Shown here: positions 1 through 7,050 of the stretch, one piece after another
Layout of the letters: the number at the start of each line of letters is the position of its first letter
How positions within the stretch are numbered: the first letter of the stretch is position 1
Source of the DNA: a virus
IMG/VR virus record: IMGVR_UViG_3300020578_002188
Span: 1-46,250 of that record
Length of the DNA stretch: 46,250 nt
Direction: 5' to 3' (one strand)
Notes under the pieces: model-generated
Seen by the model: the letters and a program-made list of their open reading frames with translations, nothing else
The model's database searches: none
Told to the model about the DNA's origin: nothing
Made by a program: the position numbers and the translations under genes

Positions 1-15
1 TTTAAATCAGAATAA
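1..15 (+). CDS. 3' end of an upstream gene (last four codons)
   Basis: Frame 1 reads four sense codons (F-K-S-E) and then TAA at 13-15, one base before the next ATG at 17. The same K-S-E-stop-G-ATG arrangement closes the DUF1566 gene at 211-561, with a 16-base identical stretch (4-19 against about 550-565). The off-window gene may therefore be a paralogue of that DUF1566 gene. This is inferred from very little sequence. Confidence 0.35.
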   Translation, partial: FKSE

Positions 16-16
16 G

Positions 17-208
17 ATGACAGCAGTAGAAGAATTAGAACGTGAGGTTTCAAACCTTGTTGTAACTACAAAAGAGTATGTAATGATACTCATTAATCAA
101 GCCAAAGCAAAAGAGAGAAGTCAAAAGGCAGAAGAATACCTAAAAGGTTTTAAAGATGGTAAAGAATACCAGATAAAATTAGATGAATTAACTTTTAAAA
201 TAAAATAA
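17..208 (+). CDS. Small hypothetical protein (63 aa), helical and charged
   Basis: I do not recognise this protein. It is rich in Glu and Lys and looks mostly helical, with an N-terminal stretch (about residues 4-30) whose spacing of Leu, Val and Ile could form a short coiled coil. The ATG lies one base after the TAA of the upstream gene and the stop lies two bases before the next ATG, which supports a real, co-transcribed gene. There are no cysteines, signal peptide or catalytic motif, so no function is proposed. Confidence 0.6.
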   Translation: MTAVEELEREVSNLVVTTKEYVMILINQAKAKERSQKAEEYLKGFKDGKEYQIKLDELTFKIK

Positions 209-210
209 CA

Positions 211-561
211 ATGGAAAATATAGTAGTAAACGGAATTGAGTACACTCCAGTAATTAAAGAAACTCAAATAATTAATATGCATTATCATTTTGAACTTTCC
301 TTGGAAAGATCCTATGAAAAATTAACATGGAAAGAGGCTGTAGCATATGTAAATAGTTTAGGGGATGGTTGGAGATTACCTACTATTGAGGAATGTTTTA
401 TGATTTACCATAATAAACTTATAGATAAGGGTTACTATTGGAGTAGTACAGAATTTTTTGATAATGTGTACATTTTCAATTTTGAATACGGAAAAGTTTT
501 TGATAATAGAAAAGAGTTTGATTATTATGTATTTGCTGTAAGAGACATAAAATCAGAATAA
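211..561 (+). CDS. DUF1566 (Lcl C-terminal domain) protein
   Basis: The 116-aa protein shows the usual marks of the DUF1566/Lcl_C family. It has a W-x-x-A segment followed by GDGWRLPT (about residues 51-58), then YWSST about 20 residues later, and a closing AVRDI. In bacteria this domain is found in secreted or surface proteins and in C-type-lectin-like folds. In phages it occurs in small accessory or receptor-binding proteins. This one consists of almost nothing but the domain and has no signal peptide. It sits in a run of small accessory genes, two bases after one gene and one base before the radical SAM gene. Its role in the phage is unknown. A diversifiable ligand-binding role is possible, but no template or variable repeat is visible nearby. 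Confidence 0.7.
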   Translation: MENIVVNGIEYTPVIKETQIINMHYHFELSLERSYEKLTWKEAVAYVNSLGDGWRLPTIEECFMIYHNKLIDKGYYWSSTEFFDNVYIFNFEYGKVFDNRKEFDYYVFAVRDIKSE

Positions 562-562
562 G

Positions 563-1435
563 ATGGTAATTGAAAAAGTTACTAGAAAATCTATGATTAT
601 AAGACCATCAGGCAGGAGCACAGATTTTATTGCTCCTTCCTTTGGTCATGGCTGTTTGTATAACTGTACTTACTGTTATATGAAGAGACATAAGCCGGAA
701 GGATTATCTGTAGCTACAAATACTATGGATATCCTGACAGAAATTAACTCACATGCATATTTTTCTACAGTAGAGAAACCAAATCAAACAGGAGAGTATG
801 TAACTTATGATATCTCTTGTAATGAAGACTTTGCTCTGCATGCTAAATATCATGATTGGAAAACAATTTTTGCATTCTTTAGAGATCATCCACTTGCTAT
901 GGGTTCATTTGCTACTAAATGGGTAAACAGAGACTTTCTAGAATTTAGACCTGAAGGTAAGATTAGAGTTAGATTCAGTTTAATGCCTGAAGAGTACAGA
1001 AAAATATTAGAACCCAACACTCCAGAAATTAAAGACAGACTTTATGCTGTATGGGATTTTTTAGCTTGTGGGTATGAAGTTCATCTTAACTTCAGTCCAG
1101 TAATTGTACATGATGACTGGATACAAAAATATAGACAGTTGTTTATGTTAGTTGATACATACTCTAAAATAATGAATTGGAGAGTAATGGATGCTCCTGT
1201 TAAAGCTGAAGTAATATTCCTTACTCATAATGAGCAGAAACATTTGTATAATCTTGAACATAAGTTACCAGGAGAAGATTTACTTTGGGTACCCAAAATA
1301 CAAGAGAGTAAAGTATCTCAGTATGGTGGTGAGAATATCCGTTATGAACATAACAAAAAAGCTGATTATATCAAACAGTTTGTTGAGTTACATGATGAGA
1401 TAATACCTTGGAATACAATTAGATACATATTTTAG
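563..1435 (+). CDS. splB: Radical SAM enzyme of the spore photoproduct lyase family
   Basis: The 290-aa protein carries a CX3CX2C cluster (Cys31, Cys35, Cys38, within SFGHGCLYNCTYCYMKRH) that would bind a 4Fe-4S cluster and S-adenosylmethionine. The surrounding residues match the spore photoproduct lyase family. In characterised SPL a further Cys about 43 residues after the third cluster Cys donates a hydrogen atom during repair of the thymine dimer 5-thyminyl-5,6-dihydrothymine. Here Cys86 (in YDISCNED), 48 residues on, is the likely equivalent. The protein is somewhat shorter than the roughly 340-aa Bacillus enzyme, mainly at the N terminus. It acts on DNA in the cytoplasm. Together with the glycosylase at 3.2 kb it suggests a DNA-repair set. 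Family assignment is strong; the substrate is inferred. Confidence 0.87.
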   Translation: MVIEKVTRKSMIIRPSGRSTDFIAPSFGHGCLYNCTYCYMKRHKPEGLSVATNTMDILTEINSHAYFSTVEKPNQTGEYVTYDISCNEDFALHAKYHDWKTIFAFFRDHPLAMGSFATKWVNRDFLEFRPEGKIRVRFSLMPEEYRKILEPNTPEIKDRLYAVWDFLACGYEVHLNFSPVIVHDDWIQKYRQLFMLVDTYSKIMNWRVMDAPVKAEVIFLTHNEQKHLYNLEHKLPGEDLLWVPKIQESKVSQYGGENIRYEHNKKADYIKQFVELHDEIIPWNTIRYIF

Positions 1436-1437
1436 CT

Positions 1438-1716
1438 ATGACACTTAGAGATACAGAACTAATAGGTAAAAGACTTGTAAAGTATGGATTTTTTAGATCA
1501 CTTGCAGACCATCAAGACTATAGAACTCTTGGTTCTATGGGTAATATAAGTATAAAGTTTAAAAAGTTTGGAACTACATGGTGTGCAGTAATAACTCATA
1601 CTATGGATTTAAACTTTGAAGTCAGATATACTTATTATGGTGAAGTATTTACTCCAGAATGGGTAGTAGAAGAAAACAAGAAATTTCAAGCAATGTTTAA
1701 ATTTTTAAGATCATGA
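1438..1716 (+). CDS. Hypothetical protein (92 aa)
   Basis: Not recognised. The sequence is mixed alpha/beta, with several Trp and Tyr residues and a central strand-rich part (about residues 35-70). It starts two bases after the TAG of the SPL-like gene and its stop overlaps the next start as ATGA (1713-1716), a typical translational coupling. It has no membrane segment and no catalytic motif. It is probably a small accessory protein of the early region. Confidence 0.65.
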   Translation: MTLRDTELIGKRLVKYGFFRSLADHQDYRTLGSMGNISIKFKKFGTTWCAVITHTMDLNFEVRYTYYGEVFTPEWVVEENKKFQAMFKFLRS

Positions 1717-2111
1717 TAAAGAATTTTAGTGATCCAAAGATTAAGAAATTAATCAAGGATATTTGCAATGAACATTGGGAAGTTGCAAAATCAAATGACA
1801 GTAATATTGGATATTTATGGTATATGTATGCAGCAGGTACCAAAGTAGGAACATTCAGACCATTTATTTTCTTTGCAGAGTTAAACTTACTTGTTAAGAC
1901 AGGTTATATTACTGAAGAAGCAATGAATAATATGTTTGGGATGTTAGATAGTTCAGATGAAGATAATGCAAACCTAATGGCTCTTGCTTTATTAACTTTT
2001 AGAAATAATAGGATAAAAAACCTAGGTGTTTATACTTTAGATAATGATAAATACAAGGAAATTGACTATATTAGAGATGTCATGTCTACTTACTTATTTA
2101 CAGGACGTTAG
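1713..2111 (+). CDS. Hypothetical protein (132 aa)
   Basis: Not recognised. Mostly helical, with aromatic-rich segments near residues 25-50 and an acidic stretch around 80-90. It is coupled to the upstream gene through the ATGA overlap at 1713-1716. It is followed by a short spacer and a 41-codon ORF. There is no recognisable motif. Confidence 0.65.
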   Translation: MIKNFSDPKIKKLIKDICNEHWEVAKSNDSNIGYLWYMYAAGTKVGTFRPFIFFAELNLLVKTGYITEEAMNNMFGMLDSSDEDNANLMALALLTFRNNRIKNLGVYTLDNDKYKEIDYIRDVMSTYLFTGR

Positions 2112-2138
2112 CAGAAATAATTTTAAAATTTAAAGAAT

Positions 2139-2264
2139 ATGAAAAAACTAAAAAAATGGTTTGAACTTTACTTTGGTTGGTTTTTTATAAATGGTCATAA
2201 GCAAGAAGCATGGAGAAGATATTTAATTAAAAAGTATAAAAATGACAGAAAAAGATTTAATTGA
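2139..2264 (+). CDS. Possible small basic aromatic protein (41 aa)
   Basis: An ATG at 2139 opens a 41-codon frame ending in TGA at 2262-2264. The product begins MKKLKKWFELYF and is rich in Lys, Arg, Trp and Phe. The pattern would suit a small membrane-associated or nucleic-acid-binding peptide. It fills the only gap between the genes ending at 2111 and starting at 2242 and overlaps the latter by 23 bases. The evidence is the position, the A-rich leader and coherent composition. It could also be untranslated leader. Confidence 0.45.
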   Translation: MKKLKKWFELYFGWFFINGHKQEAWRRYLIKKYKNDRKRFN

Positions 2265-2493
2265 TCTTGGTTTTCAAAGAGTAGATATACTTGACCAAGA
2301 CAGTCAAAACGGATATGATTATTATTTCTATGAAAAAGAACTCTGTGACCATTTAGTATTACACAGTACAGATAGTGTTGATGTAAAAAATGATAAATGG
2401 TTTTTAGAATGTCATGATATTCCTGCTGTAAAAATTGAAAACAAGAAACATTTTATACAGTTTTTAGAAATAATGAATCTTATAACTTGTTAG
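2242..2493 (+). CDS. Hypothetical protein (83 aa)
   Basis: Not recognised. An acidic alpha/beta protein that starts MTEKDLIDLGF, a helix-turn beginning common in small phage proteins of the type L-x-x-L-G-F followed by beta strands with YDYYFYEK. The stop is one base from the next ATG at 2495. It has no cysteine cluster and no signal sequence. Confidence 0.65.
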   Translation: MTEKDLIDLGFQRVDILDQDSQNGYDYYFYEKELCDHLVLHSTDSVDVKNDKWFLECHDIPAVKIENKKHFIQFLEIMNLITC

Positions 2494-2494
2494 T

Positions 2495-2848
2495 ATGTTT
2501 AGTGGTAAGTTTATTAAAAAAGATGGGAAACTTATATTTGCTCATCCTCAAGACAAACTGGCCTATGAACTCTTTCTAGAGAAGATACCAGAGGGTCAGA
2601 AAGTAGATATGTATTTAGATCTAGCAGGTATAGATCATAGTAAAGCACAACTTGCAAAAGTACATGCTTGTATTAGAGAATTAGCAAAAGAGTCAGGTTA
2701 TACATTTGATGAAATGAAACTTGTTGTAAAACAAGCTTCAGGACTTGAAGGTAAATCTTTTGCAGATTGTAGTAAAGATGAACTAATGTTAGCTATTGAA
2801 GGTTGTATACAGATAGGTAGAGAGCAGTTTAATATTAATCTTGCTTAG
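2495..2848 (+). CDS. Hypothetical phage protein (117 aa), faintly NinB-like
   Basis: The N-terminal third (about residues 1-40) is beta-rich and begins with a short hairpin MFSGKFIKKDGKLIF. The rest is helical, with S-K-A-Q-x-x-K-V-H near residue 50 followed by IRELAKESGYTFDEM. This layout is reminiscent of small recombination-associated phage proteins such as NinB, but the resemblance is weak and I would not assign function on it. It is the last plus-strand gene before the single minus-strand gene, and the two 3' ends overlap by 14 bases (2835-2848). Confidence 0.6.
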   Translation: MFSGKFIKKDGKLIFAHPQDKLAYELFLEKIPEGQKVDMYLDLAGIDHSKAQLAKVHACIRELAKESGYTFDEMKLVVKQASGLEGKSFADCSKDELMLAIEGCIQIGREQFNINLA

Positions 2849-3149
2849 GTTCAACATAACCTTCATCTCCTGGTTGGAGAACTTCTCTTTCAGTATATAA
2901 TTGTTTATCTTTAGCTTGTTTTTCTATCTCAGCAATAAGAAGAGTTAATGTATGAAATGTTTTTTGCCAATCACTCATATCTTTATACTCTATAGAAGTA
3001 GTGTCTTTAATTAATTGTTCTCTATTTTGCTCATCTTTAATTTGAGTTAATAGATAAAATAATGAGTTCTTTGCCATTAAATAATATGCTTTGTTAACTT
3101 TTATGTCAATGAGTGCATCATCATTTAATTCTTTGAATTTTAAAGCCAT
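2835..3149 (-). CDS. Hypothetical protein (104 aa), isolated on the minus strand
   Basis: This is the only minus-strand gene inside the 20-kb plus block. The protein begins MALKFKELNDDALIDI, is helical, and has a hydrophobic stretch (about residues 20-35, AYYLMAKNSLFYLL) and an acidic C terminus. No plus-strand gene covers 2849-3178, and the frame has ordinary protein composition, so I take it as real. It converges on its left-hand neighbour with a 14-base overlap and diverges from the uracil-DNA glycosylase gene across only 29 bases. Its orientation matches the virion/RNA-polymerase block, so it may be a late or structural gene. That is inference. Confidence 0.7.
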   Translation of the reverse strand: MALKFKELNDDALIDIKVNKAYYLMAKNSLFYLLTQIKDEQNREQLIKDTTSIEYKDMSDWQKTFHTLTLLIAEIEKQAKDKQLYTEREVLQPGDEGYVEPKQD

Positions 3150-3178
3150 AATGTTTTTTTATCAAAAATAAGAAAAAA
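3150..3178. promoter_or_regulatory. Divergent intergenic gap, candidate promoter region
   Basis: The 29 bases between a minus-strand start (3149) and a plus-strand start (3179) are almost pure A and T, with a T run on one side and A runs on the other. Both genes need an upstream signal, but the gap is too short for two complete promoters, so any promoter must extend into coding sequence or be compact and phage-polymerase-specific. I see no clear Bacteroidota -7/-33 pair. Confidence 0.3.
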
Positions 3179-3877
3179 ATGAATTTAGAAGAAATTAAAC
3201 AAAAAATGTTTAATAAACTTGAATCTAGTGGTTGGGATAGAATTTTTAAATCTTTTATATTTAGTAGTGAATTTGATGACATACTCACAAAGTTATATAC
3301 TCTAAGTCAAGAAGATAAAAGATTTACTCCACCACTAAAACAAGTGTTTAGAGCATTTGAAGAATGTCCGTATGATAATTTACAAGTAGTTATTATAGGA
3401 CAAGATCCTTATCCACAGTTAGGTATAGCAGATGGAATAGCATTTAGTTGCAGTAATACAGATAATTTACAACCTAGTCTTAGATATATTCTAGGAGAAG
3501 TAAACAGAACTGTATATAATGGTCATGAAATAAGCACTGATGTTGACTTAAAAAGATGGGCTAATCAAGGTATACTTATGCTTAATACAGCTCTTACAGT
3601 TGAAGTAAACAAAATTGGTAGTCATTATGATATATGGAAACCATTTACTGCTTATCTATTGGATTATTTAAATAACTATAATCCCGGGTTAGTTTATGCA
3701 TATTTAGGTAAAAAAGCTGAAGAATGGTCAGATTTAACTACAAATACAGAACATAAGTTTTTTGTAAAACATCCTGCTAGTGCAGCTTATAGTGGATCTA
3801 AATGGGATAGTAATGATATATTTAATAAAATATCAACTGTTGTAAAGAATACAAGTGGTAATGAAATAACGTGGTAA
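3179..3877 (+). CDS. ung: Family 1 uracil-DNA glycosylase
   Basis: This enzyme excises uracil from DNA. The water-activating motif GQDPY is at residues 74-78 (Asp76 catalytic). It is followed by the family continuation G-x-A-D-G-x-A-F-S, and the central LNTALTV block matches the LLNxxLTV segment of Ung. The C-terminal motif is HPASAA (His198), equivalent to HPSPLS in cellular enzymes. At 232 aa the length is normal for family 1. The residue after GQDPY is Pro rather than the usual His, and the second motif is degenerate, as in other divergent phage Ungs. The gene starts the replication run and is followed one base later by the next gene. A phage-encoded Ung indicates that the phage DNA uses thymine, not uracil. 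Confidence 0.92.
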   Translation: MNLEEIKQKMFNKLESSGWDRIFKSFIFSSEFDDILTKLYTLSQEDKRFTPPLKQVFRAFEECPYDNLQVVIIGQDPYPQLGIADGIAFSCSNTDNLQPSLRYILGEVNRTVYNGHEISTDVDLKRWANQGILMLNTALTVEVNKIGSHYDIWKPFTAYLLDYLNNYNPGLVYAYLGKKAEEWSDLTTNTEHKFFVKHPASAAYSGSKWDSNDIFNKISTVVKNTSGNEITW

Positions 3878-3878
3878 G

Positions 3879-4466
3879 ATGGATGAAATATTTAATAAAC
3901 TTATAGAAGTTAATTTAACTCCAAATGCATATTATATTTTACACTGTATTAAAGAAAGAATAGTACCTAAATCATTTGTAAACAAAGACTTACAATTAGT
4001 AAAGCTAAAATCAGATAATTGGGTAACACAAGACTTGCAATTAACAAGTAAAAGTGTTATCTTTATGTCTGAAATAGATAGTTTTTTCAAAAAGTCTAAA
4101 AAGAAAACTTCACAAGATTTAATGGGTAAAGAATTTCTGGAAAAGATACAGGAGTATGTTGAAATATTCCCTAATAAAAAACTCTCTTCAGGTAAATATG
4201 CAAGAGTAAATGCAAAAAATTTAGAAGGTGCATTTAGATGGTTTTTTGAAACATATGATTATTCATGGGAAACAATACTTGTAGCTACTGAAAAGTATGT
4301 AACAGAATATAGTTTAAAAAACTATGAATTTATGAGAACTGCACAGTATTTTATAAGAAAGCAAGAAATAGATAAAACTTTTGTTTCTGATCTTGCCACA
4401 TATTGTGAATTTATTAATACAGGCACTGATGAAGGTCAATTTTATTTTAAAGAAAATGTAGTATGA
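3879..4466 (+). CDS. Hypothetical replication-region protein (195 aa), possible helicase partner
   Basis: Not recognised by motif. The first 60 residues look like a small winged-helix module (helix, helix, then NWVTQDLQLT strand/turn). A basic linker follows (KKSKKKTSQD, about residues 71-80). The C-terminal part is a helical bundle with several Trp, Phe and Tyr residues, including AFRWFFETYDYSWETI. Phage replication initiators and helicase loaders often combine such an N-terminal DNA-binding domain with a helical domain, and this gene lies just upstream of the DnaB-like helicase. That is the basis for suggesting a loader or initiator; it is a positional inference only. Its stop overlaps the next start as ATGA (4463-4466). 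Confidence 0.6.
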   Translation: MDEIFNKLIEVNLTPNAYYILHCIKERIVPKSFVNKDLQLVKLKSDNWVTQDLQLTSKSVIFMSEIDSFFKKSKKKTSQDLMGKEFLEKIQEYVEIFPNKKLSSGKYARVNAKNLEGAFRWFFETYDYSWETILVATEKYVTEYSLKNYEFMRTAQYFIRKQEIDKTFVSDLATYCEFINTGTDEGQFYFKENVV

Positions 4467-4645
4467 AAAAAGGATTACTGCTTATGATTGCTGTTGTGGG
4501 AAGTATAATTAGTTATTATACTGTGAATTTGTTTATAGTTAGTATATCATTTATGCAGTATTTTGCTATTGAAATTATAATAACTGCCATGCACCAATTA
4601 TACAATCAAGCAAAAAAGAATAGTTTAAATATAAATCCACAATAA
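4463..4645 (+). CDS. Small membrane protein (60 aa)
   Basis: The protein begins MKKGLLLMIAVV and continues as one or two closely spaced hydrophobic helices (about residues 3-44), ending in a short polar tail. It would sit in the inner membrane. The ATGA overlap with the upstream gene and the two-base gap to the helicase gene show it belongs to the replication transcript. Possible roles include membrane anchoring of replication proteins or an early membrane effect on the host. No holin partner or endolysin lies nearby. Confidence 0.6.
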   Translation: MKKGLLLMIAVVGSIISYYTVNLFIVSISFMQYFAIEIIITAMHQLYNQAKKNSLNINPQ

Positions 4646-4647
4646 AA

Positions 4648-5655
4648 ATGTCAGAGCAATTTAACGGGGCTAAACCTTTACTACCAATTAGTGAAAGACA
4701 GGCTTTAGAAAAAGCATTAATTAAAATGAAAGCTAGAAGAGAAGGTAGATTACCTTCTTTAGTAAGTGCTTGGCCCAAGTTTAATGATGCTTTTTGTGAT
4801 GGATTAGAATGGAGAACTATCACCTTAGTAGGTGCTAGACCTGGAACAGGTAAAACTTTATTTATGGAACAATTAATCAGTGATATCATTGTTATGAATC
4901 CTGAGCAAAAGTTTAGAGTATTAAAGTTTCAAATGGAAATGGTTGATGAAACCAGCGGAGTAAGAAAATTTAGCTTACAAACAGGTTCTGATTACAATAC
5001 ATTAATGAGTAAGGGAGGAGCTCTTGTAGATAAAGAAGTCTATAAGAAATGTTTAGAGTATTACCAATCTACAGAATTAAAAGATTTTGTGAATGTAGTT
5101 TATGATTCATGTACTATTGATGAGATGTGTGCCACAATCCATTATGAAATGGAAAAGTATAAAAATACTGATGGTACTTACACAAACATGTTAGTAACTA
5201 TAGATCACTCAGCTTTATTTAAAGTTGGTAAAGGACAAAAAGACAAATTTGATATGCTAGGTGCATTGGGTGAAGCCTTGACCCATATGAAGAAAAAATA
5301 TCCTATTGCATTTCTTGTTTTAAGTCAATTAAACAGAAATATAGATGACCCTAAAAGACAAGAAGAAGGCTCTTATGGTAATTATGTATTAGATTCTGAT
5401 ATTTATGGTTCTGATTCTTTATTACAACATGCTGATGTTGTTATGGGTATGAATAAACCTTCTATAAGAAAAATTAGACAGTATGGTCCTGAAAAGTTTT
5501 TAATTGAAGATCCAGATATTTTGGTTTTTCATTTCTTAAAATCTAGAAATGGTACCACAAGAATAAGCTTCTTTAAGCTAGATAGAAGTACAATGAAAAT
5601 AATTGAAATACCCACTCCTCCACAGGCAACTAAGCAAAAAATACAAATAAATTAA
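4648..5655 (+). CDS. dnaB: Replicative DNA helicase, DnaB-like SF4 ATPase
   Basis: The 335-aa protein is a RecA-fold hexameric helicase of superfamily 4. The Walker A motif GARPGTGKT is at residues 62-70. The segment FQMEMV corresponds to the helicase signature after motif 1, a Walker B-type strand ends in TIDHSA, and LVLSQLNRN is the motif 3 region that senses phosphate. The C terminus has the arginine-containing KSRNG segment. It lacks the DnaB N-terminal helical domain and is about 100 aa shorter than cellular DnaB, as in many phage helicases. It would unwind DNA at the phage fork together with the primase at 7784 and the polymerase at 16425. Assignment is firm; whether it needs the protein encoded at 3879 as a loader is unknown. 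Confidence 0.92.
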   Translation: MSEQFNGAKPLLPISERQALEKALIKMKARREGRLPSLVSAWPKFNDAFCDGLEWRTITLVGARPGTGKTLFMEQLISDIIVMNPEQKFRVLKFQMEMVDETSGVRKFSLQTGSDYNTLMSKGGALVDKEVYKKCLEYYQSTELKDFVNVVYDSCTIDEMCATIHYEMEKYKNTDGTYTNMLVTIDHSALFKVGKGQKDKFDMLGALGEALTHMKKKYPIAFLVLSQLNRNIDDPKRQEEGSYGNYVLDSDIYGSDSLLQHADVVMGMNKPSIRKIRQYGPEKFLIEDPDILVFHFLKSRNGTTRISFFKLDRSTMKIIEIPTPPQATKQKIQIN

Positions 5656-5660
5656 TAAAT

Positions 5661-6314
5661 ATGAGTAATTTTAGAAAAGATAGAGAAAGAGAATTCTTTA
5701 GTTATCATATGCCAACTTTTAAAAATATTGGTATTGCAGATCCCTTCTTCACTATTAAAACAGCATTTTTCCAGAAAGGTAAGTATGGTAGACATGTCCA
5801 GTTTTTTGAATGGGAATTAAAAAAAGGTGAAGATATTTATGTAGAATTCTATGATAATAAATCTGATGATTCTGGTAAAACTGTTGATATAACACCTATG
5901 TATGGTGACAGGCCTTTATTTAAATTTAAAAGCAATCCTTTCTATTCTGAAGAATATGAAAAGAAAGAAAATTTAAATGATAAAGGAGAAACATATATCA
6001 CATATGTTGTTCCTGTTAATGAATGTGTAGCAGTTTTAAATACAGGACAAGAGATTAGTTATGCTCTTTATGAAAAGAGAAAGGAAGAAGCTAAACTAGA
6101 AGTTCCTCAACTACAAAAATCATTAAGCATATTTCCAGATTTTGAAGAAACATTTCCTCCAAAAGCAGGAATAGAAATTTCTAATGAAGAAATTGCAGAT
6201 GCACCTTTGTCAGAAATTACTATCAGAGATCTTGCAGCAATTATGTTGATGAAACCTGTTAGTGCTAGACCATGGTTAAATGATTTGATTAAACAAACAA
6301 AAAGTGAGATATGA
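5661..6314 (+). CDS. Hypothetical replication-region protein (217 aa)
   Basis: Not recognised. The N-terminal half is beta-rich with alternating charged and aromatic residues (for example FEWELKKGEDIYVEFYD). The C-terminal 40 residues, starting around LSEITIRDLAAIMLMKPVSARPW, form a helix that may be a protein-binding tail. It lies between helicase and Sak4-like ATPase with a 5-base gap upstream and an ATGA overlap downstream (6311-6314). That position favours a replication or recombination accessory, but no catalytic residues are visible. Confidence 0.65.
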   Translation: MSNFRKDREREFFSYHMPTFKNIGIADPFFTIKTAFFQKGKYGRHVQFFEWELKKGEDIYVEFYDNKSDDSGKTVDITPMYGDRPLFKFKSNPFYSEEYEKKENLNDKGETYITYVVPVNECVAVLNTGQEISYALYEKRKEEAKLEVPQLQKSLSIFPDFEETFPPKAGIEISNEEIADAPLSEITIRDLAAIMLMKPVSARPWLNDLIKQTKSEI

Positions 6315-7030
6315 GTATAGTACTTCCAACTAAAAAGGTCAAAGCTGAGAGACAGAATCCCAAAAGAATTGTGATTTATTCAAAGCCAAAGACTGGTAAA
6401 ACAACTGCATATGCAGGTTTAGAAGATAATCTGATTTTAGATTTAGAGAATGGTACTGATTATGTTGATGCATTAAAAGTAAAAATTAATAGTTTACAAG
6501 AGTTACTGGATACTGGTAAAGCAATTAGAGCTGCAGGTAATCCTTATAAGTATGTTACTGTTGATACTGTAAGTGCATTAGAAGATATGATCATGCCTCT
6601 AGCTATTAAACTATACAGAGCAACCCCTATGGGTAAAAACTTTGATGGTGATACAGTAGTTACTCTTCCAAATGGTGCTGGATATTTATATATCCGTCAA
6701 GCATTCTTTCAAGTTTTAGATTTTATTGATACCTTAGCACCTACAATCATCCTATCTGGTCATATTAAAGACAAGGTGGTAGATGATAAGGGTGAGATGG
6801 TTATGTCTGCTAACATAGACTTAACTGGTAAAATTAAATCTTTAATTTGTGCTAATGCTGATGCAATTGGGTATATGTACCGAAAAGGTAACAAGACTAT
6901 TTTGTCCTTTAAGACAAATGAAGAAGTTACTTGTGGTGCAAGACCTGAGCACTTACGTAATGAAGAAGTAGTAATTACAGAGATGATTGATGGTGTTCTA
7001 AAGACATCATGGGATAAAGTATTTGTTTAA
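6311..7030 (+). CDS. Sak4-like RecA-fold ATPase (phage single-strand annealing/recombinase type)
   Basis: The 239-aa protein has a P-loop SKPKTGKTT at about residues 24-32 right after a short strand, a Walker B-type strand ending in TVDTVSAL at about residues 77-84, and an ILSGHIK strand typical of the phage AAA_24/Sak4 family. Sak4 proteins bind single-stranded DNA, hydrolyse ATP and promote annealing with their cognate SSB. The SSB-like gene follows directly, 20 bases downstream, exactly the arrangement known for Sak4-SSB pairs. The upstream gene overlaps by four bases. The family call is confident; annealing activity is inferred from the family. Confidence 0.85.
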   Translation: MSIVLPTKKVKAERQNPKRIVIYSKPKTGKTTAYAGLEDNLILDLENGTDYVDALKVKINSLQELLDTGKAIRAAGNPYKYVTVDTVSALEDMIMPLAIKLYRATPMGKNFDGDTVVTLPNGAGYLYIRQAFFQVLDFIDTLAPTIILSGHIKDKVVDDKGEMVMSANIDLTGKIKSLICANADAIGYMYRKGNKTILSFKTNEEVTCGARPEHLRNEEVVITEMIDGVLKTSWDKVFV

Positions 7031-7050
7031 TAATTAAAAAGTAAAATAAA

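Noticed and set aside
4575-4889. Minus-strand 104-codon frame over the helicase gene
   Set aside because: It lies opposite the Walker A region of a certain helicase gene and has composition typical of an antisense shadow.
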